Assembly: GCA_020543525.1 (NCBI GenBank)
Contig: JAHYIO010000031.1
Location: 2,914,001 to 2,978,000 of the forward strand
Direction: 5' to 3'
DNA length: 64,000 nt
From: Coriolopsis trogii
Taxonomy: Eukaryota; Basidiomycota; Agaricomycetes; Polyporales; Polyporaceae
The position numbers and the translations under genes were made by a program. Shown piece by piece: positions 59,301 through 64,000 of the stretch. The notes under the pieces were generated by a model. The model saw nothing but the letters and a program-made list of their open reading frames with translations. It did no database searches and had not been told where the DNA came from. The stretch's first letter is position 1, and each line of letters starts with the position of its first letter.

Positions 59301-60049
59301 AGACCTCGAGGATGGCATCCCAGACGCTCGTAACTGGAAGGCCTACGCATGCGAGGTAGTGGAGAAGGCGGTATGTCTGATAAGTGCTGACCGCATCAAT
59401 CTCTCACACGTCTGTTTTGTCTAGCTCGAATTGTACTGGCCGAAGCGCCTCCGTCCGGAGGACTTCAAGCCAACTGATTCGGACGAAAATCAACAAGTCC
59501 ACCCCGCCACGACCTCCTCCAACGTCAGCGCCCACGTTCATGACGATGATGAGGACGACTACGACCGAGAGCGGCGCCTGCAGCTTGAGCGAGCCGAAAG
59601 TGATGATGGATGGAGGGCAGAGATGACACGCTACACAACCACGCGCGACCTACAGGTCCCAAAGGACGCAGACACTGTTGCCTGGTGGGCGGTGAGTGCC
59701 ATCCGGTGGCGTACATAAGTTTATACTGATTCCTTTTTCTTTCTTTCAGCAACATGCTTCTATCTATCCAACGCATGCGCGAATGGCACTCGACATCCTT
59801 CCGATTGCAGCGGCGACTGTTGGAGTCGAGTCGCTCTTCTCACATGGAGGAGAAGTCCTCACAGACTGCCGCTCACGTCTTGCGCCGCAGGTATTCGAAG
59901 AGCTTCAATGCCTTGAACATAATTGGAAGCCCAATATCGTAAATTACGCTCGCGAGAACGACAAGAACATTGATTACATTGAGTTAGAAGAGTACGAGTA
60001 CTTGGAGTTGGACGATCAGATGCTGCGGATGGCCGATGATGAGGACTAG
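56338..60049 (+). CDS. hAT family transposase
   Basis: Exons 56338-56727, 56795-56964, 57039-57363, 57442-57849, 57936-58057, 58110-58281, 58558-58704, 58760-59183, 59234-59370, 59425-59691 and 59750-60049 close in phase to 953 codons. A BED-type zinc finger is suggested by WCKICK...NSTCREHIKSAH. The RNase-H-like core has LFDMWTASHTSNAFFG (first Asp) and LTTDNATNNSAGV (second Asp). The insertion-domain boundary has CFGHIVELAIND. The C-terminal dimerisation part has WWAQHASIYPTHARMALDIL and VGVESLFSHGGEVL (third acidic residue). An acidic tail ends MADDED. No stop or shift was found, so an active enzyme is plausible. Bases 58916-58969 may be a further in-frame GC-AG intron. Intron 6 is unusually long (276 nt). 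Confidence 0.9.
58332..58378. repeat. Hairpin inside hAT intron
   Basis: Perfect 13-bp stem GCGACAGTGCCAC (58332-58344) and GTGGCACTGTCGC (58366-58378) around a 21-nt loop. Lies in the enlarged intron between transposase exons 6 and 7. Confidence 0.8.
58436..58510 (+). pseudogene. Fragment of a polyubiquitin repeat junction in a hAT intron
   Basis: Read from 58436 the codons give VLCLCGGLQIFVKTLTGKTIT. The ubiquitin junction reads VLRLRGG then MQIFVKTLTGKTIT: 18 of 21 residues agree. Two CGT (Arg) codons became TGT, and ATG became TTG. One missing base then shifts the frame; allowing for it, L-K-V-E follows where ubiquitin has L-E-V-E. It lies in intron 6 of the transposase (58282-58557), which is four to five times longer than its other introns. 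Non-functional captured host sequence is the simplest reading. Confidence 0.8.
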
Positions 60050-61918
60050 TCTTACAATGTATACACGCATTATAGCAATGATTCTTTGTGTGATTTTCCT
60101 CTACCTCTACAATACAAGCGTGAATGACCGGTTATGACCGGTTTGCGACTGGTCATAACCGGTTATGACTGATTATCGGTCATGACCGGTTTTGACCAAT
60201 GACATGACCGGCGGTCATGTCAGGTCATACAATGACCGATTGTTCGGTCAGGTCAAACCAAATCGGACCGGTCAGGTTCAAGTCCGGTCACCGGTCATTG
60301 TCCGGAGGGGCAAATGACCGGACTTGACCGGACTTTCAATCACTACTTTATCCTGTAGCATAGATAGATCCTAATCAAGTATGTTGCGAGACCAAGCTGG
60401 ATATGTTAGGCGCGCACGAGAGTTTCCTAATTGAGCCTGAACAAGGGAAGAGAACACTATAGGACGGCTGGCCAAAGTGGTCATTCCGAGATCACCAAGA
60501 AAAAACTCCGCCCTTTAGCGAACGAGAGAGTTCCACCAAGCATGTCACAACTTGCGGCGTCAACACGTCCGGACGCGTTGCGCGACATTGCGCGCTCTGC
60601 GATGTGCTCTGAGCGCAACGGGACCATGGCGGCATGGCCGATATGTAGTGTCTTGATACACTACACTTAGCAATGGACACACATCACTCATATGTAATTA
60701 TTCATAAAGGGAGTTTGCAACCACTCAGCACTGGTAACGGTGTTGCACAACTACTAATACTGTGCACCGTGACTTGCACTTACTAAATCTCACTGAATTC
60801 ATGTTTGAAACTGGGTATTCAGTACGAACCAGCCTGCATGCACTCAAAAGTGATGCTCTGGGGATCTTAGAGTTCATCCTGCTGCTAGTCGGCAGCTTGG
60901 AATTACGTTGTCGCTGCGTTGAGGGACAGGCTGGTCCCGTTGCGCTCAGAGCGCGTCGCAGAGCGCGCAATGTCGCGCGACGCGTCCGGACGTGTTGACG
61001 CCGCAAGTTGTGACATGCTTGGTGGAACTCTCTCGTTCGCTAAAGGGCGGAGTTTTTTCTTGGTGATCTCGGAATGACCACTTTGGCCAGCCGTCCTATA
61101 GTGTTCTCTTCCCTTGTTCAGGCTCAATTAGGAAACTCTCGTGCGCGCCTAACATATCCAGCTTGGTCTCGCAACATACTTGATTAGGATCTATCTACGC
61201 TACAGGATAAAGGGGAACGAGAACACTAAGGACGGATGGTTTTAGGAGCCTGGGGCGGCGCAGACTTTCTGACAGAACCCTCCACATTATGACTTTAAGG
61301 AGCATTCAAGAACAAATGACGCTGAAACATAGCCCCGCTTCAGGCCGATCCCAGCCCGCTGTGCATGTACTACGCCTGCCTAAGGACGTCGTCAAGAGCT
61401 ATTCCTCGCCTTACATGCTCTTTTCTCCGGACGAGGAGTACTTCTGTATGGGAGGCTTCGGGACGGTGAGCGTGTGGAGGACGAGGGACGGCGAAGCGGT
61501 GGGCACATTTCGGGACAATCACGGAGTCGTCGTCGTAATCGCATTCTCCGCTGACGGGAACACCATGGCCGCGGGCGATACTGAGGGCACGGTATGCATC
61601 TACAATCTCCGTGATCGTCTACTAGACAGAACGTTGTGACGTTACCTTCTGTTTCGAGATCGATGTGGTTTCACAGCGAGCAAATACATGCATGAAGCTG
61701 GACTTCCGACATCGGTGTAAAGCGACCGATTGTATCTCATGACACCTGGTAGCAGGAATCCAAGGGGACGGCCTCGATGTAAGAGTTTGTGGGTCGATAT
61801 AACGGATCGCTTTGTCGTCAAAAGGTATACATCTGAGGATTGCCGAATTCAATGATACACAACAATGGCTACATGTTCAACAGTATGTTACTCTCCCATG
61901 GAATGCACGGTAGGCATA

Positions 61919-63386
61919 TCAAGTATCGTCGAACTGGCTGTCGAACAGGTAATTCGCGGCCATTTCCTCATTCTTGTCGCATGCGAAGAAGGCCTCGATA
62001 ACAGCTTGTCTTGGGAATCCAAGGGCCTCCAGCTATCCAAGCGTAAGTCAAACGGAACGTGACACAGATATGAATAGACACTTGCCCGTCCAATGGCCGC
62101 CCTTTCCTCCTCGGTGACATGGATGACATGCGCGTCAGGCGGCACTGGACCATCCCCTTCCTCATCATCCCCCCCACCACCAAGGATCTGGGCGAGCATC
62201 TCCGGATTCTGAGCGAGCAGCTGAGCAATCTGCGGGTTGTTGGCTGCGAGCTCCTGAATGATCGGCTGTACGAGATGGGGGTTCGCTATCATGAGCTCTC
62301 GGAGATTCTGAATTTGCGGGTTGTTCAAAAGGCCAGCCAGCTGAGCGTTGGGTATGCCCGCGCCAGCAGCGGCACCACCAAGTCCTGCTGGAAGGCCAGC
62401 GCCGCCTCCAGGTGCTTGCTGCTGCTGCTGCTGTTGTTGAGCAAGTTGGAACAAATTCTGTGCTTGGGCCGCTTGAGCCGCTTGAGCGGGAGCGGGCTGG
62501 GCAGCAGCGGGCTGAGCGGCGGGAGCTGAAGCGGCCGGCTGGGCAGCGGGCGCAGGTGCGACACCACCGTCAGCCACATGGTCCAAGTGTGCGGGAATAC
62601 CCTAAAGTCGCCCGGTTAGCCAATAGCGGTGGGAGGTTATGGTTTGCAGACGTACGTTGAAGAGGTACTCGACCGCACGGTCGGGGTTGTTGAAGCTAGC
62701 CCGGAGGGCTCGCATAATTTGTTCCCGCTCAAAGCCCATCTCCATCATGTTCTGGATTGTTGACTGCAACGCCTCTCCGGTCAAGAACGAACTTGTGTCC
62801 CCAAAGGGACGCTCTGCAGTCTGAACTGGTGCCGCCTGAGCTGGAGTAAGAATTGGAGCATTTGGTGGTTCAGGCGCGGCAGCAGCAGGCGCAGGCGCAG
62901 GAGCGGAAGGGATGTCGGCCGCAGCGGGGGCGGCGGCTACTGGCGGGGCCGTACTTGCAGCGGGGGTAGCACTTGTGGAGGCGGCGGGGGTGGGTTTGGG
63001 CTGTTGCAAAACCCTCGGTACGTTGTTGTAGTACCATACGACGTGGGACGTACCTTCGAGACCATGAGCACGAGGAAATCCTTCTCTTTAATCTCACATG
63101 ATTCCACTGTCTTTGAATCAGGTAGGACCTTGCCTAAAACACAGCGGTTTGAATAGCAAGCAAATGCAGTTGCAAGTACACATACCTGAGTAAATCAACT
63201 TTTGGCTCTCAGGTGGATGTCCCTGCTCAGCTTGGATCTTCTGCTTCAGATCTCCTACGGTATCTGTACCCTCAGCATCGATCTGGGATAGATCCACAAG
63301 TATTAGTGTCAAATGGAGCTCAATATCATCAAGAACTCAATTACCTGGAAAACTTTCTGTTGTAGTGTCTTTACTGTAATCTTCAT
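61919..63386 (-). CDS. RAD23: RAD23, UBL-UBA proteasome shuttle and NER factor
   Basis: Exons 63345-63386, 63186-63282, 63054-63133, 62656-63000, 62086-62601 and 61919-62032 join in phase to 397 codons, the usual length. UBL domain (residues 1-73): [20 protein letters not shown] ... [20 protein letters not shown]1 (about 146-188): [20 protein letters not shown]. An Ala/Pro/Gln-rich linker with Q8 is followed by the XPC/Rad4-binding domain (about 281-328): [21 protein letters not shown]2 (361-397): [20 protein letters not shown] ... [11 protein letters not shown]. The protein carries ubiquitylated cargo to the proteasome and stabilises Rad4 in repair. The last intron (62033-62085) uses a GC donor (gcaagt). 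Confidence 0.95.
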
Positions 63387-63768
63387 GGCTGACAAGGAGA
63401 TGAACGTAGGAGACGAGGTAACGAGCGCCAAGGCCACTGAAAGTGCATACGCACTGACGCGTCCCGGCACGTGCGACGCGACTCCGGAGGTCCGGCCGGT
63501 GTGTCCAAATTAGGACTTACTCCCGACCATCGTGCTCATCGTTCTCGCCAGCGTCGCCACCGCCTCTCTTGTCGCGCTCGCACCTGGTGGCAATTCCTCG
63601 CTCAGGTCAGTCCGCATGTGATACAGCTGAACCGCTATGCCTTATGCCACCCGCTTAGCTCGTGTTCTGGTGCGTCACTCCATGCACCCGTAATAAGCCA
63701 GCTGCCCCAGGCCACGCATCTCGGACTCTCTTCACGCTGCAACATCCTTCCCTCTCCCCACGACGACG
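63387..63768. promoter_or_regulatory. Divergent intergenic region RAD23 / unknown gene
   Basis: 382 bp between divergent starts. No specific element recognised. Confidence 0.4.
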
Positions 63769-64000
63769 ATGCCCGTCGATCCTGAACCAGGAGACGAATA
63801 CGTGCGACGCATAGCTGAGTTCATACGAACTCATGAAGCAGGCCTAGCAGCAGCGGTGCCCGTGCGGAGACGACGTACCAAGGCTGCTCAGTCATCCGAG
63901 GTATCCGCCTTCAACCCTCTCGGTTGGTTCACTTCAGACCCCTCCGCCGTTGCGAATGCGAAACCAGTCGTGCTCGCTTTCGATTTCCACCACCTCTTCT
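63769..64000 (+). CDS. 5' part of an unknown basidiomycete protein
   Basis: Frame from ATG at 63769 remains open to the window edge (77 codons). It begins MPVDPEPGDEYVRRIAEFIR, has a basic patch VRRRRTK, then FNPLGWFTSD and VVLAFDFHHLF. The last block resembles a conserved fungal hypothetical family, but I cannot assign a function. The start is chosen as the first ATG after the divergent promoter. Confidence 0.6.
   Translation, partial: MPVDPEPGDEYVRRIAEFIRTHEAGLAAAVPVRRRRTKAAQSSEVSAFNPLGWFTSDPSAVANAKPVVLAFDFHHLF

Larger units (their letters stand above)
55934..60345 (+). mobile_element. hAT transposon, 4.4 kb, apparently autonomous
   Basis: Perfect terminal inverted repeats begin TAGTGATTGAAAGTC and end GACTTTCAATCACTA. 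A perfect 8-bp target duplication CTTTATCC lies at 55926-55933 and 60346-60353, the hallmark of the hAT superfamily. Subterminal regions of about 200-300 bp are packed with GACCGGT-type motifs in both orientations, the usual binding sites for hAT transposases. One multi-exon transposase gene fills the interior without breaks. The identical target duplications and open frame imply recent insertion. Confidence 0.93.
55886..61254. mobile_element. Foldback element (about 950 bp) interrupted by a hAT
   Basis: The left arm is 55886-55933 plus 60354-60626; the right arm is 60932-61254. The arms are inverted repeats of about 320 bp (outer ends CCAGGCTCCTAAAACCATCC and its complement) around a 305-bp loop with no coding frame. 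The hAT at 55934-60345 sits within the left arm. Flanking 7-mers GGCAGCG (55879-55885) and GGCGGCG (61255-61261) may be an imperfect target duplication: removing one of them restores the host reading frame. Family unknown. CpG-to-TpG/CpA changes are concentrated in the left arm. Confidence 0.8.
54174..61639 (+). pseudogene. WD-repeat protein gene split by transposons
   Basis: Coding pieces lie at about 54174-54241, 54315-55123, 55704-55885 and 61262-61639, with the 5' start undetermined. WD/beta-propeller strands are visible: HLYVSPDGRSVASMHY, VMIWDAETRNIQKEW, GIQLWDLDVDERIAVLPL, HTIVWSSSGAILASVI, YDVWDATTGSLHCSL, LHILSWQISETGDFP, YMLFSPDEEYFCMGG, VSVWRTRDGEAVGTF and VIAFSADGNTMAAG. A 580-bp MITE and a foldback element carrying a hAT interrupt it. 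If each insertion and one target duplication are ignored, the flanking codons are in one frame across both junctions, so the gene was intact before the insertions. As it stands the frame hits stops in the insertions, so it is disrupted unless both are spliced out. Confidence 0.8.

Noticed and set aside
62400..62580. Simple repeat (GCT/GCC-rich) suggestive of a microsatellite
   Set aside because: It encodes the Ala/Pro/Gln linker of RAD23, normal for this protein.
1..64000. CRISPR arrays, bacterial operons, insertion sequences, riboswitches
   Set aside because: Spliceosomal introns, nuclear tRNA introns and fungal gene content show a eukaryotic nuclear sequence; no spaced direct repeats of CRISPR type seen.

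Overview
This window is nuclear DNA of a filamentous basidiomycete, most likely an Agaricomycete (inference). Genes are densely packed on both strands and split by many 47-75 nt GT-AG introns. Single-copy eukaryotic genes are present (RNA polymerase I subunit, cohesin, RAD23, PAM16), along with fungal families: chitin synthase, GH16 glucanase, PPR and F-box proteins. Exon models were built by hand from reading frames, splice sites and phase, and most close exactly in frame.

Layout. 0-3.6 kb: the 3' end of a GH16 glucanase, a decayed SDR pseudogene and two inverted tRNA-Lys(CUU) genes. 3.7-10.2 kb: a seven-TM protein, KTI12, and a PSR1/SCP-type HAD phosphatase. 11.4-14.4 kb: three tandem copies of an unrecognised family, one broken. 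15-21.2 kb: an acidic protein and a coiled-coil membrane protein. 22.6-24.8 kb: PAM16 and RPA43, divergent. 25.7-28.5 kb: a non-coding tandem repeat, a third tRNA-Lys, and the intact SDR whose broken inverted copy lies at 1 kb. 29.2-37 kb: a coiled-coil protein and two head-to-head F-box paralogues, one frameshifted. 37.4-45.6 kb: RAD21 cohesin, a PPR protein, a secreted carboxymuconolactone-decarboxylase-like protein and an R3H-associated protein. 45.8-54.1 kb: a 17-exon chitin synthase divergent from a large protein whose N-terminus resembles shelterin TPP1/ACD. 54.2-61.6 kb: a WD-repeat gene broken by a 580-bp MITE and by a foldback element that itself carries an apparently intact 4.4-kb hAT transposon. 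61.9-64 kb: RAD23 and the start of an unknown gene.

The housekeeping genes are unrelated in function but often divergently paired over 250-850 bp. The most unusual content is the nested transposon nest: both hAT-type insertions have perfect 8-bp target duplications, the host reading frame closes when the insertions are removed on paper, and the transposase gene has an intron holding a decayed fragment of a polyubiquitin repeat junction. Also notable are the TPP1-like gene, GC-AG introns, micro-exons, and first exons whose coding part is only the ATG.
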